Source: Planctomycetaceae bacterium UBA2671 (GTDB lineage: Bacteria; Planctomycetota; Planctomycetia; Planctomycetales; Planctomycetaceae). Taken from it: a stretch of 64,000 nucleotides of DNA. Positions 1 through 9,238 of the stretch are shown here, in pieces (positions within the stretch are counted from its first letter, which is position 1; each line of letters opens with the position of its first letter). The stretch spans positions 28,940 through 92,939 of the forward strand of contig DEML01000068.1 of the NCBI GenBank assembly GCA_002359185.1, in the 5' to 3' direction. Under the pieces are notes generated by a model. It was not told the origin of the DNA and searched no databases. It worked only from the letters and a program-made list of their open reading frames with translations. The position numbers and the translations under genes were made by a program.

Positions 1-2
1 TG

Positions 3-1718
3 GAATCGGAGGGGGTCGTCCTGCACTATGAAGTCGACTTTCGTATCGAGGGTGAGCTGCATATTGTCGATGTATCCGAGCACTGGCTCCCGTTGACGGG
101 GGAGAAACAAACCGGATTTTCACGTCGTATCGAAGCCGCGAATGTTCCTTCTGGTTATGACTTGATTCTGCAGCAATCGATCGAACCGACTTCGGTCGCT
201 CAACCAGAATTAAAAGTCGATGGAAAAGTAATTCTGCTAAGTACGCAGGATCCTGATCTGATTTCATTTGCACGAGGTTCAGAAACATCACAAAATTTGA
301 ATGTCGAGTATTGGACCAAACTGCACACACGGGCAACCTCTCCTTATCCTGATAAACCCGAGGTGGCAGGTCGTCCCGAAGTCATCACCGGTACTCCCGG
401 ATTTGATGCTCATCGCTTACCCTTAACCAGCACTCTCATGCCGACGGCTTTAGCCTGGACAGAACAAGGGAAGCTGATTGTTTCCTCTTTGAAAGGGGAT
501 ATCTTCTCATTGAAAGACAGCGATCAGGACGAACTTGATGATCAACTGCAGTTGATTCAAAGTGGTCTGGCTGCTCCCTTCGGTCTGCACTGCGAAGGAG
601 ACAGTTTGTATGTCGCTCACAAACCGGAAATTTTAAGAATCGACCAGTTTCAATCCGATCGCCCCCAAATGAAAGTCTTAGCCGATGGCTGGGGGCATAG
701 TGAAAACTATCACGACTGGGTTACCGGCTTTGCTCAAGACAATAATGGAAAACTCCTGATTGCAACCGGCAGCGATTACACGCAGAAAGAACGCGATCGA
801 GAACTGACTCTCTGGCGGGGAGATGTGCTACGGATTGAGTCCGATTCGGAATTAACTCCCTTAGCCTCCGCCTTGCGATATCCGATGGGAATTGCTTCCG
901 ACAGCAAAGGGCGGGTATTTGTTTCGGATCAGCAGGGTGTGCAGAACTGTTTCAACGAAATCAATTACATTATCCCGAATGCAACCTACGGTGTACCAGG
1001 TCAGCGAACCAGTCCCGGTGAAGAAAAGCGGGCAGCCATTCAGATTCCTCACCCCTGGACACGCAGTGTCAACGGCATCTTTTTTATTCCCGATCGAGAT
1101 GACCTCGGCTCTCTTTCCGCATTCCGCGGACATGGTGTCGGTTGTGAATACAATAATCGTTTCCTGGTGCGGTTTTCCCTGCAGGAAGTGAATGGTGATC
1201 TGCAGGGGGCTTGTTACGAGTTGACAAAATCCGCTGAAAACCTGCCCGTCGATGCACCCGTATTCCTCGGTCCGATGTGCGGCGGTGTGAGTCCCGATGG
1301 ACAGATCTATGTCGGCAATATCCACGACAGCGGCTGGCTCGGTGGTCAAAACACTGGCGAAATCATCCGACTGACTCCCCAGGAAAAACTTCCGAATGGA
1401 ATCCGCGAACTGCGAGCAACCAGCACTGGGTTTGAACTGGAATTCCTGGAGCCAGTTTCCAAAGAGGCGTTGCAGAAAAAAGAAACGTATGACTTGGTCG
1501 GTTACACCCGCGTCTGGGAAGGGGGCTACGCGACGCCCGATTCCGGTCGTTATCGCCCGGAAACCACTTCGCTGGAAATACTTGATGACGGTAAAACTGT
1601 CCGCATTCACGTCGATCAACTCAAACCCAGCTTCCTCTACGAACTGCACCTGAACGAAGCATTGGATCTGTTTCCATCATCGGCTTATTACACGATGAAC
1701 CAGATTCCAAAACCATAA
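3..1718 (+). CDS. PVC-type glucose/sorbosone dehydrogenase-like protein (5'-truncated by window edge)
   Basis: The reading frame is open from the left edge (frame of base 3), so the TTG at 93 is internal and the true start lies outside the window. The visible part looks like the six-bladed beta-propeller of membrane-bound dehydrogenase-like proteins common in Planctomycetes and Verrucomicrobia: repeated LxxxDGxVFVSDQQG-like blade strands, then a GVPGQRTSPGEE segment and a C-terminal beta domain (NGIRELRATSTGFELEF). In this family the propeller is often fused to a cytochrome c or heme-binding domain; no CXXCH is visible here. Probably exported and acting on sugar or alcohol substrates, which is family-level inference only. 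The gene ends just before a palindromic repeat and a terminator. Confidence 0.7.
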   Translation, partial: ESEGVVLHYEVDFRIEGELHIVDVSEHWLPLTGEKQTGFSRRIEAANVPSGYDLILQQSIEPTSVAQPELKVDGKVILLSTQDPDLISFARGSETSQNLNVEYWTKLHTRATSPYPDKPEVAGRPEVITGTPGFDAHRLPLTSTLMPTALAWTEQGKLIVSSLKGDIFSLKDSDQDELDDQLQLIQSGLAAPFGLHCEGDSLYVAHKPEILRIDQFQSDRPQMKVLADGWGHSENYHDWVTGFAQDNNGKLLIATGSDYTQKERDRELTLWRGDVLRIESDSELTPLASALRYPMGIASDSKGRVFVSDQQGVQNCFNEINYIIPNATYGVPGQRTSPGEEKRAAIQIPHPWTRSVNGIFFIPDRDDLGSLSAFRGHGVGCEYNNRFLVRFSLQEVNGDLQGACYELTKSAENLPVDAPVFLGPMCGGVSPDGQIYVGNIHDSGWLGGQNTGEIIRLTPQEKLPNGIRELRATSTGFELEFLEPVSKEALQKKETYDLVGYTRVWEGGYATPDSGRYRPETTSLEILDDGKTVRIHVDQLKPSFLYELHLNEALDLFPSSAYYTMNQIPKP

Positions 1719-1721
1719 CCC

Positions 1722-1807
1722 CAGTAGGACAGGCTTCCAGCCTGTCAATTCGCAGAATGCGAACCCCAGTTGAAGTATGTCAGACAGGCAGGATGCCTGT
1801 CCTACTG
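1722..1807. repeat. Palindromic intergenic repeat (AGGACAGGC family)
   Basis: CAGTAGGACAGGC at 1722-1734 is matched by GCCTGTCCTACTG at 1794-1806, and each half holds a smaller inverted repeat (AGGC..GCCT). A related copy lies at 30532-30560. Lies between the stop codon and the terminator; could form a large cruciform or RNA hairpin. Confidence 0.75.
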
Positions 1808-1836
1808 ATCAATGAGGGAATCTTCGTTGCTATACT

Positions 1837-1879
1837 AAAAAAAACGCCTCGAAACTTGTGAAGGTTCGAGGCGTTTTTT
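1837..1879. terminator. Bidirectional rho-independent terminator
   Basis: CGCCTCGAA (1845-1853) pairs with TTCGAGGCG (1865-1873), with an A-run before and a six-T run after, so it works on both strands. It separates the plus-strand dehydrogenase-like gene from minus-strand frr. Confidence 0.9.
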
Positions 1880-1910
1880 GATCCTATGCAGTCAAACTAA
1901 TTGTTCGATC

Positions 1911-2471
1911 TTATTCATCCATGACATCTTTTTCTTTAGCGTTCGCGGCATCGTTGACGACACCTTCGTATTTTTTGGTCAGTTTTTGAACATCATCCTT
2001 GACGGTATCTCGTTCGTCTTCCGACATCACCTTATCTTTTTCACTCTGATCGGCGTGCTTGTTGGCATCGCGACGAATGTTACGAATCGAAATACGTGCT
2101 TCCTCAGCGAATTCTTTAACACGAGAGACGAGCTGCTTGCGACGTTCGGTTGAAAGAGGGGGGATGGTCAGGCGGATGAGTTTGCCATCGTTATTGGGAG
2201 CCAGGCCGACATCGCTGGCTTGAATTGCTTTGGCGATTTCTCCCAATGCAGAGGCATCGAAAGGGCGGATGACAATTTGCTGTGGCTCGGGCACGCTGAT
2301 GTTTGCCAATTGCTTGAGCGGAGTCGGGGAGCCGTAATAGTCGACGCGAATGGAATCGACCAGACCGGGATTGGCACGTCCGGTTCGCAAACCTTTGAGC
2401 TGATCCTGCAGCACGCTGGCTGCTTTTTCCATACGCTCTTCACAATCGAGCAGAATTTCGTCACTGTTCAT
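1911..2471 (-). CDS. frr: Ribosome recycling factor
   Basis: 186 aa, the normal length of RRF. With EF-G it splits post-termination ribosomes. Visible family features are the N-terminal helix with LRTGRA, the segment YYGSPTPLKQLANISVPEPQQIVIRP (in two stretches), and the C-terminal helices with STERRKQL and RRDANK. Last gene of the rpsB-tsf-pyrH-frr series, whose order is widely conserved in bacteria, so the call is secure. It is followed by a strong terminator, consistent with the end of the operon. The 124-bp gap to pyrH holds no obvious terminator. Confidence 0.97.
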   Translation of the reverse strand: MNSDEILLDCEERMEKAASVLQDQLKGLRTGRANPGLVDSIRVDYYGSPTPLKQLANISVPEPQQIVIRPFDASALGEIAKAIQASDVGLAPNNDGKLIRLTIPPLSTERRKQLVSRVKEFAEEARISIRNIRRDANKHADQSEKDKVMSEDERDTVKDDVQKLTKKYEGVVNDAANAKEKDVMDE

Positions 2472-2595
2472 AATACCCTCTATTTATTCGATACTTTTTA
2501 TGTCAGAAGCGATAACCTATGCTCCATCCTAAAGCATAACGCATCCCCGTTGGCTCATGCCAGCGTTTGAATCGTTTATGGGATCCCGAAATCGA

Positions 2596-3342
2596 TCAGG
2601 AGGCGGGATCACTATTCACCAGCGTTCCCACCTGGACTCCCCTTGCGGCATTGATAATGTTGCCCGCTTTCTGGAAATCGAAGATCAGAATCGGAATGTC
2701 GTGTTCCATGCAGTGATGGAAAGCCTGTGCGTCCATCACCTGGAGACGCTGGGCAATGACATCCTGAAATGAGATGCGATCGTAGCGGATTGCGTGTGGG
2801 TTTTTCTCGGGATCATCTGAATAGACTCCATCAACTCGAGTCGCCTTCATCACGATATCGGCTTCAATTTCCCGTGCCCGCAAAGCGGCAGCTGTGTCTG
2901 TAGTCACATACGGACTTCCCGTTCCGCCAGCCAGAATGACGACGCGTCCTTTTTCCAGATGTCGCACACATCGCCGACGAATAAACGGTTCAGCCACACT
3001 CTCCATGCTGATCGCCGACTGCAGACGGGTCGGCACTCCAATATGTTCGAGAGCATCCTGCAAGGCCAGTCCATTGATGACGGTCGCGAGCATTCCCATA
3101 TAATGAGCGGTCGCCGGTTTGATCGACTCGCTGTTTTCCGAGAATTGTTTACCTCTCAGGATATTCCCACCCCCACAAACAATCGCCAGTTCAACGCCCG
3201 ATTCCACAATGTTGCGGATCTCCTCCGAGAGGCGATTGATTTCCGTCATACTGATGCCTCCACTGCGATCCCGGCAAAAACTTTCGCCAGTCAACTTCAG
3301 GAGTACACGCTTATATGCCAGGGGAGCCGTCGATTCGGACAT
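2596..3342 (-). CDS. pyrH: Uridylate kinase (UMP kinase)
   Basis: 248 aa amino-acid-kinase-fold protein making UDP from UMP with ATP. The N-terminal phosphate-binding stretch RVLLKLTGESF (Lys about 16) and the glycine-rich IVCGGGNILRG match bacterial PyrH, as do ILAGGTGSPYVTTDTAAALRA and MKATRVDGVYSDDPEKN. In bacteria it is a hexamer activated by GTP and inhibited by UTP. It sits between tsf and frr as in many genomes and is probably cotranscribed with them; the gap to tsf is 100 bp. Confidence 0.97.
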   Translation of the reverse strand: MSESTAPLAYKRVLLKLTGESFCRDRSGGISMTEINRLSEEIRNIVESGVELAIVCGGGNILRGKQFSENSESIKPATAHYMGMLATVINGLALQDALEHIGVPTRLQSAISMESVAEPFIRRRCVRHLEKGRVVILAGGTGSPYVTTDTAAALRAREIEADIVMKATRVDGVYSDDPEKNPHAIRYDRISFQDVIAQRLQVMDAQAFHHCMEHDIPILIFDFQKAGNIINAARGVQVGTLVNSDPAS

Positions 3343-3442
3343 GATCGGACCTCAAAGATCGTTGGGAGTAATGGCGAATATCAAACAAAAACGGACCGTC
3401 AGAATACTCTGATCGGTCCGTAATTTAATGAATAATGAGAAA

Positions 3443-4273
3443 TTAACCAATCACGCGTAGATAAAACGCTTTTGGTTTGAGTTTCTTTTCTTCGAGAATT
3501 TTACCAACGGTCTTTGTTTCGTCTTTTGCGAATGCCTGAGCTTCGAGGACTCCCTGTTCAGAATAGAAGTTCTTCATGCGTCCTTCTACCATCTTCTCGA
3601 TGATGTTTTCCGGCTTGCCAGTGCTGCGGGCTTCTTCAGACAATCGATCTTTCTCTGCTTTCACAAGAGCAGGATCGAGATCGGCTGCACTGGCGAATGT
3701 CGGACGAATTGCAGTGACGTGCATTGCGACATCCCGCAGAACAGGATCGGTCGAAGGCTCGCCTTCTGCCTGGAACAAGGCACCCGATTTGCCATCGTGG
3801 TGGATGTAAAAGCCGACGGGACCATCAACGCGTTTTACGAATTCAACGCTGAACTTTTCAGCAATCTTATTGACCAGTTCATCGAGCATTTCCTGTAAAG
3901 TGCGATCCTGACCGGGTGCCTTTTGAGACATCAGTTCTTCAGGAGTTTCAGCTCCAGGGCCTTCCAGCAATTGCTTTGCCATCGCTTCGCCAAGAGAAAT
4001 GAAGCCTTCATTGGAGGCGACTGGAGCGGTTTCGCACTGGAAATCGACAATCGCAGCCTGACTGCCATCGTCTTTCATGGCGACAAAAATACGACCTTCA
4101 TGAGTCGCATTGTCGGCTCGCTTATCTTTGATACTCTGGGTTTCCGATGCCAGAATCGCAATCGCTTTTTCTTCATCGCCACCAGCTTCGACAAGGGCTT
4201 TCTTGCAACGCATCATGGGCAGATCGGTACGTTCGCGGAGAGCGCGAACTGCAGCAGCCGTAATCTCGGCCAT
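3443..4273 (-). CDS. tsf: Elongation factor Ts
   Basis: 276 aa nucleotide-exchange factor for EF-Tu. The UBA-like N-terminal domain carries the EF-Ts signature, here VRALRERTDLPMMRCKKAL, followed by the dimerisation/core domain with FYIHHDGKSGALFQ and HVTAIRP. The end, FYLRVIG, is close to the usual terminus. Lies downstream of rpsB as in most bacteria, but with a 314-bp gap. Confidence 0.97.
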   Translation of the reverse strand: MAEITAAAVRALRERTDLPMMRCKKALVEAGGDEEKAIAILASETQSIKDKRADNATHEGRIFVAMKDDGSQAAIVDFQCETAPVASNEGFISLGEAMAKQLLEGPGAETPEELMSQKAPGQDRTLQEMLDELVNKIAEKFSVEFVKRVDGPVGFYIHHDGKSGALFQAEGEPSTDPVLRDVAMHVTAIRPTFASAADLDPALVKAEKDRLSEEARSTGKPENIIEKMVEGRMKNFYSEQGVLEAQAFAKDETKTVGKILEEKKLKPKAFYLRVIG

Positions 4274-4587
4274 CGGACTATTCTCCTGTGTTGTGGTCGT
4301 AGTTCATTTTTGTAGTAATGCGACATTGTGATGAGAGTTGTTCTCAATCGTCTGCTGTCGCAGTTTCACGAAAAACTCAGTTGGGCACTCTTTCTGAAAT
4401 CTGTGAATCAGCGCGATAGTAAACTGAGTATTGATCGTGAGCATGGTGTATGCCCTGATCACCAGAGCATGAGTTTCAAATTGCACTGATTTTGTTCCAA
4501 CCGCTGTACGATTCGTGGAATCGTAGCAGGCGGTTATGAACATTTTATGATTTCCGGGCAGGCTATTTTGAATAAGCCCTTATATTG
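4274..4587. other. Non-coding gap between rpsB and tsf
   Basis: 314 bases with no supported gene. A minus-strand 79-codon frame at 4304-4543 resembles no family and lacks a convincing ribosome site. No terminator was found, so rpsB and tsf may still share a transcript, or tsf may have its own promoter here. Confidence 0.4.
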
Positions 4588-5340
<753 letters not shown>

Positions 5341-5450
5341 CTAAACTTCTACTCCTGAATGTGCTGAACCGATTGTGCGACGCCACGAAGACAATCTGGT
5401 TTTACGAAGGCTAAGAAGGGCTCTTCGAACAGCAGTTCGATAATGATTAT

Positions 5451-5572
5451 AGCCGTTTCCATGAATGTGTAGCTTTGATTGACTGGTATTTAATGTTCAA
5501 ACAATCAAAAAGAGGCTACAGAAATCTGCAAACAGCATTAAGCACACAGGGTAACGCCTCAAGACATTTGGG
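5451..5572 (+). repeat. Dispersed structured element, copy A
   Basis: Homologous to 12307-12428. Both begin AGCCGTTTCCA(T/A)GAATGTG. GTAGC (5469-5473) plus TTTGATTG (5474-5481) pairs with CAATCAAA (5502-5509) and GCTAC (5515-5519). A conserved (T)CTGCAAAC..GCA block follows. Copy B has different bases in the stem but keeps the pairing. Lies 111 bp upstream of rpsB, antisense to it. Function unknown. Confidence 0.65.
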
Positions 5573-5639
5573 TCAACGACGAGCCCTGTACAAAACAGGC
5601 AGTTGCCTGTGAAGTTCGATAGGGATGCCCATGCGTGAT

Positions 5640-6227
5640 TCACGGTCTGGCGAAAATGGCATTGGTCATCGATAGCCCTGAACTGTTGCGATATCCCGCA
5701 GGTTGAACGCGATTGGACTCTGACCGATAAGCCGTTGGCCCATCCTGCATTTGTGGCTGACGCGATTGGTCGTCATTAGGAGCAGGCGGCAGGGGTATTT
5801 GAAGATTTCGTTCGGGATAAGGAGCCAGTTCCGGAGGAACAACGATCTCAACTGGAGGAGCCTGCGGAGGTTTAGGGTCTGGCTGAAATTGCGGGCCAGA
5901 AGGTGAAATTTGCTTTTGGACTGGAGGCTCAATTGAACGAGTGGGAGCCAGCTGAGGTTCCCTAATGGCAGAATCAGGGATTCGAGTATATTGAGAAGGA
6001 CCTGGCTGGTAAGGAATCGGACCGTGCTGCCAGCGAAAATAATTCACGGACTCATGGCTGGAACTATCGTGACTGATTCGTTCATAAACCAGACTGGGGC
6101 GAAGGTAGGTGTTGTATTCCCAGGACATGTAATACAAATTTGCAGGATTGCGCAAGCCTGCACACCCTGACATAGCAAGCAAGGTGAGAACAAACAGCAT
6201 TATAGGTAATTTGCCAGATTTAGGCAT
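5640..6227 (-). CDS. Proline-rich lipoprotein, unknown function
   Basis: 195 aa. N-terminal signal peptide (KLPIMLFVLTLLAMSGC) with a lipobox-like MSGC, so probably a lipoprotein. The mature part begins with a Tyr-rich stretch (NLYYMSWEYNTYLRP) and continues as a Pro/Gln-rich, probably disordered region. No enzymatic motif is visible. It lies alone between the rpsB leader and another lipoprotein gene, all on the minus strand. I do not recognise a family. Confidence 0.6.
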   Translation of the reverse strand: MPKSGKLPIMLFVLTLLAMSGCAGLRNPANLYYMSWEYNTYLRPSLVYERISHDSSSHESVNYFRWQHGPIPYQPGPSQYTRIPDSAIREPQLAPTRSIEPPVQKQISPSGPQFQPDPKPPQAPPVEIVVPPELAPYPERNLQIPLPPAPNDDQSRQPQMQDGPTAYRSESNRVQPAGYRNSSGLSMTNAIFARP

Positions 6228-6347
6228 GGGGCGATAGCCGAGATAAGGTTAATTTATATCGGTTATATCGTCTGGGAGCGACTTCCTTCTTCATTTCGAG
6301 CAGCAGAAAGCCTCTGTTACAGAGAGAAAGATCAAAATTCCGTACAG

Positions 6348-6782
6348 TTATTCCTGTTCAACATTGCGATCAGGGCGCATTTCCCCTTGTTCGAATGCAA
6401 AATCGAATTTGTTTTCCCCGCTTTCTTCAACTTTGGCGACTGTGACAAACTCACCAAGAACTTTTTCTTCAGCTTCTTCATCCAGTTCTTCGACTTCGAT
6501 CGGTCGGATAATAACTTCATGCGGGCCTATGACTGCACCGGCATATTCTGTGATTTCATATTTGCCATCTTTGACATAGCCAAATGCAGTCGGAGAATTT
6601 GCTAGGTCTCCCGAGCTGGGGTGAAATTCAATACGCGCAAGTTCCAGTGGCTCTTCATCGACAGTCACAGTCCCGGATACTGGAAGCCGCGTTGGCCCAC
6701 TGGTGCCGCCAGAGCAACCTGGGAGCATCAAAAAAAACGCGAGCGTCAGGAAGCAATTGAATATCGGAGGTGTAGGCATCAC
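6348..6782 (-). CDS. Lipoprotein with transthyretin/carboxypeptidase-regulatory-like domain
   Basis: 144 aa. Signal peptide ending in LPGC at about residues 20-23 marks a lipoprotein. The mature part starts LPVSGTVTVDEEPLELARIEFHP and contains DGKYEI, the pattern of the small beta-sandwich lipoproteins very common in Planctomycetes, often near DUF1559 genes as here. An acidic stretch (VEELDEEAEEK) lies in the C-terminal half. Role unknown; surface or periplasmic location is inferred. ATG at 6779 (second Met) is an alternative start. Confidence 0.7.
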   Translation of the reverse strand: MMPTPPIFNCFLTLAFFLMLPGCSGGTSGPTRLPVSGTVTVDEEPLELARIEFHPSSGDLANSPTAFGYVKDGKYEITEYAGAVIGPHEVIIRPIEVEELDEEAEEKVLGEFVTVAKVEESGENKFDFAFEQGEMRPDRNVEQE

Positions 6783-6832
6783 AGTTATCCTGCAAAAACA
6801 GTGCTATTGGGGAAGTTCACAGAATGGCTCTT

Positions 6833-6866
6833 AAAAACAGCCGACTCCCTTAAGGGAAGTCGGCTG
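6833..6866 (-). terminator. Terminator after the DUF1559 gene
   Basis: Perfect-looking hairpin with arms CAGCCGACT and AGTCGGCTG around CCCTTAAGGG; on the minus strand the stem is followed by TTTTTAA. Confidence 0.85.
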
Positions 6867-6907
6867 AACGATTGGCATTGATGGATTACTTCAGTAAAGG
6901 CTTAGAC

Positions 6908-7000
6908 CATTTTCAAATGGTTTCTGCAGTCGCATGGACATTAAATGACAGTAAAACACTGTATTTGCTCCTGCCGTACGCTGCAGTTAATTTTTGAATA
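6908..7000 (+). repeat. Dispersed non-coding repeat, second family, copy 1
   Basis: About 93 bp, similar along its length to 57660-57765. Shared blocks are CATTTTCAA, TGCAGTC.CATGG.CAT, TTGCTCCTGCCG and ATTTTTGAATATGC. It ends 4 bp before the stop codon of the DUF1559 gene. Function unknown. Confidence 0.65.
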
Positions 7001-7004
7001 TGCT

Positions 7005-8045
7005 CTAAAATTCACCAATCACATTGCCGTCGGATTTACTGCCCAACCGGCTATAAGTTTGTGTGCTCAGGTTTTCAGAAAGAAAACGGACAGATCCATC
7101 AGACAACACAAACTGTGCACCGCCAGAATGGCGGGATGAAAATTTCCCGCGAGCTCGCCCCTGCTGGATAGCGAACGAGGCATTGAATAGATCTTTGCCA
7201 TTCACTCCGATGCCGGTTACTCCAAGGGCATCGGAATAGCCGCAACCGCCGCATTCGTTGTTCGGATCATTTGACGAGCGAGTTATCCATAAGTTACCAG
7301 CTCGGGCATCGACGTTCTGAAGTGCACCTGTAGACGGATTTGTTACCTTGTAGGTCCAGGCACGTTCACCGACAATCAGTGTATTGCTGGTTCCATCTGT
7401 GATGTCCCGCATACGAACCTTACTGTCCACATAGAAAATGCCATTCGATTGGTTTTTTCTCGCGCGGACATTATGGCTATTGGCACCACGATTGACTCCA
7501 ATATAGTTGACAACAGCGATATTTCGTCGAGTGCCAGAGGTATCTGCAGGTCGACGTAATCCACCAGCGGAATCAGGTGCGGTATCCGAAGGGCATCGAA
7601 GTGATGCGACTGGTGTCTGGAAGACGGACTGAGTGTTACTCCAGTCATCCAGGGCAGCTGCCCCATGACGATCGCTGACATCCAGCAGATCAAAAGACGC
7701 TGACTGTTCAATCATGGGGGCAATCATGGCTGTCCAGGTCCACTGACCTCTGTTATTGTTCGCTCCTTTAGGATGCACAATAGGAGTTCCGCCAGAATTA
7801 CTGAAATGGCCGTAGTCCCCAATGTACCCAGGGGGCATGACACGATAAGTGTCATGGTAGTTATGCAGAGCTAATCCAATCTGTTTGAGATTGTTTTTGC
7901 AGGACGATCTGCGTGCCGCTTCGCGGGCCTGTTGAACAGCCGGGAGCAAAAGAGCCACCAGTATCGCGATGATTGCGATCACCACGAGAAGTTCGATTAA
8001 AGTAAACGCCCGACGGAATTGACTGGCACTGGAATTCTTACTCAT
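7005..8045 (-). CDS. DUF1559 protein with type IV prepilin-like N-terminus
   Basis: 346 aa from ATG at 8045, chosen because AAGGAG lies just upstream and the leader then reads MSKNSSASQFRRAFTLIELL; a longer frame reaches 8132 without a good ribosome site. RRAFTLIELLVVIAIIAIL is a type IV prepilin cleavage/methylation segment. It is followed by LLLPAVQQAREAARRSSC, NNLKQIGLALHNYHDT and, near the C-terminus, FSSRHSGGAQFVLSDGSVRF, all diagnostic of DUF1559, a family hugely expanded in Planctomycetes. Likely processed by a prepilin peptidase and secreted or assembled by a type II/IV-like machine. Specific role unknown. Confidence 0.92.
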   Translation of the reverse strand: MSKNSSASQFRRAFTLIELLVVIAIIAILVALLLPAVQQAREAARRSSCKNNLKQIGLALHNYHDTYRVMPPGYIGDYGHFSNSGGTPIVHPKGANNNRGQWTWTAMIAPMIEQSASFDLLDVSDRHGAAALDDWSNTQSVFQTPVASLRCPSDTAPDSAGGLRRPADTSGTRRNIAVVNYIGVNRGANSHNVRARKNQSNGIFYVDSKVRMRDITDGTSNTLIVGERAWTYKVTNPSTGALQNVDARAGNLWITRSSNDPNNECGGCGYSDALGVTGIGVNGKDLFNASFAIQQGRARGKFSSRHSGGAQFVLSDGSVRFLSENLSTQTYSRLGSKSDGNVIGEF

Positions 8046-8379
8046 CTCAAGTTCTCCTTGATCGGATGATAGAATCTTCCCGTTCGCGTACTTAGATAGA
8101 AATGAAGATGGGAAGAAAATGTCGAAAGACATTATTTATTAAGTACGCATAAAATTGGCGGAACCGCCATATCGACCTTCGTCGATGTGAATTAAAATAT
8201 CAAGACCAAAGTTTCGAAAAATAATAAAAACTCTTAAAATTATTTGATTGCTACTTGAAAACGAATGCCTCCAACCCAAATTAATTTCATTTTGAGGATG
8301 ATTATTCAAGCTCCCGGCGTTATGCCCAGCCTTCGTTTCCCGCCACTATAGACATTCCTCCTGACAACGGATCTCAATC
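8046..8379. promoter_or_regulatory. AT-rich divergent intergenic region
   Basis: 334 bp between the divergent DUF1559 and lipB-like genes, so promoters for both must lie here. It is AT-rich around 8200-8260 and has short hairpins (GGCGG/CCGCC at 8157-8168). I cannot assign -35/-10 boxes with confidence. Confidence 0.35.
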
Positions 8380-9099
8380 ATGACAACCATCCTCAGGGCT
8401 CCGCGATCATTGGAATGCTTTCTATTGAGGTATTTGGATCTCCCGTCACTCTTGCTGCTGCAGAAACATATTGCACTCGAAATAAAACAATCAAAGACCC
8501 ATCGTGCAGTCGTCATATTGGCTGAACATCCGGAGTGTTGTTCTACGGGAAATTCCGCAGAGGAATATCGGATGGAGTCTTCAATCAGTTCAGAATTGCT
8601 GACTGCACGGAGGGAAGCGGTTTCGGTCAATCGCCCCGGTGGTCTCTGGGAGCATGGACCCGGTCAGTTGGGTGTCTTTGTGACATTTTCTCTGGAAAAA
8701 ACGGAACTTACGCCGTTATCATTCTGCCAGGCTGTTGAAATCCTCATTCAAGAAGCCTGTGTGCAGGTGGGTATTCACAATCCTGGTCTTGAACCCGGTT
8801 TCGGAATTGTGGGGAGATCGGGCGTGGTGGCCAGAACCGCGTTTACTGTGCGAGACTCCATCGTGCAAAGTATGATTTATTTGAATGTGAGTCATCACTA
8901 TCGAATCAGTTCACGTACTCACAACTCAAGCCTTTCTGCAGAGTCGATGCATAAGATCTCTGTACAATCTCTGAAAACTGCGGTGATTGATCATTTGAGT
9001 CAATGGTTAACAGATTCGAAGATCTCAACCTTTACAACGCACCCTCTCCTGAAAAAGTATCGTTTGAGTGATTTGCCCAATCTGGATGAACTCGACTGA
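8380..9099 (+). CDS. lipB: LipB-like octanoyltransferase, divergent
   Basis: 239 aa. LipB moves octanoyl from acyl carrier protein to lipoyl domains. The central HGPGQLGVFV in RPGGLWEHGPGQL matches the LipB substrate-binding motif, and LEPGFGIVG.....LNV follows the family layout. The usual catalytic Lys (in K-[IV]-[AC]-[AS]) aligns with SG in VGRSGVVA, and the usual Cys of PCG is absent in YRISSRTHNSS. Thus this is either a non-catalytic or mechanistically altered LipB. Its position before lipA supports the lipoate link. The 140-bp gap to lipA has no terminator that I see. Confidence 0.72.
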   Translation: MTTILRAPRSLECFLLRYLDLPSLLLLQKHIALEIKQSKTHRAVVILAEHPECCSTGNSAEEYRMESSISSELLTARREAVSVNRPGGLWEHGPGQLGVFVTFSLEKTELTPLSFCQAVEILIQEACVQVGIHNPGLEPGFGIVGRSGVVARTAFTVRDSIVQSMIYLNVSHHYRISSRTHNSSLSAESMHKISVQSLKTAVIDHLSQWLTDSKISTFTTHPLLKKYRLSDLPNLDELD

Positions 9100-9238
9100 T
9101 TTTTGAGCCCCATTGCAAACGAATTTGCTCATTTTAAGTCGAACTCTTATTAGACGGTACGCAGAGCAGAGGAGAAGGTCTATAATCTGATTACACACAC
9201 GCTCCCCAATTAGTACCTCGCTTCCCGAGTTAAATCCT

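Noticed and set aside
861..1649. Long minus-strand frame opposite the dehydrogenase-like gene
   Set aside because: Shadow of a clearly coding plus-strand frame; no family features.
4304..4543. 79-codon minus-strand frame between rpsB and tsf
   Set aside because: No recognisable motif and weak start; more likely spacer.
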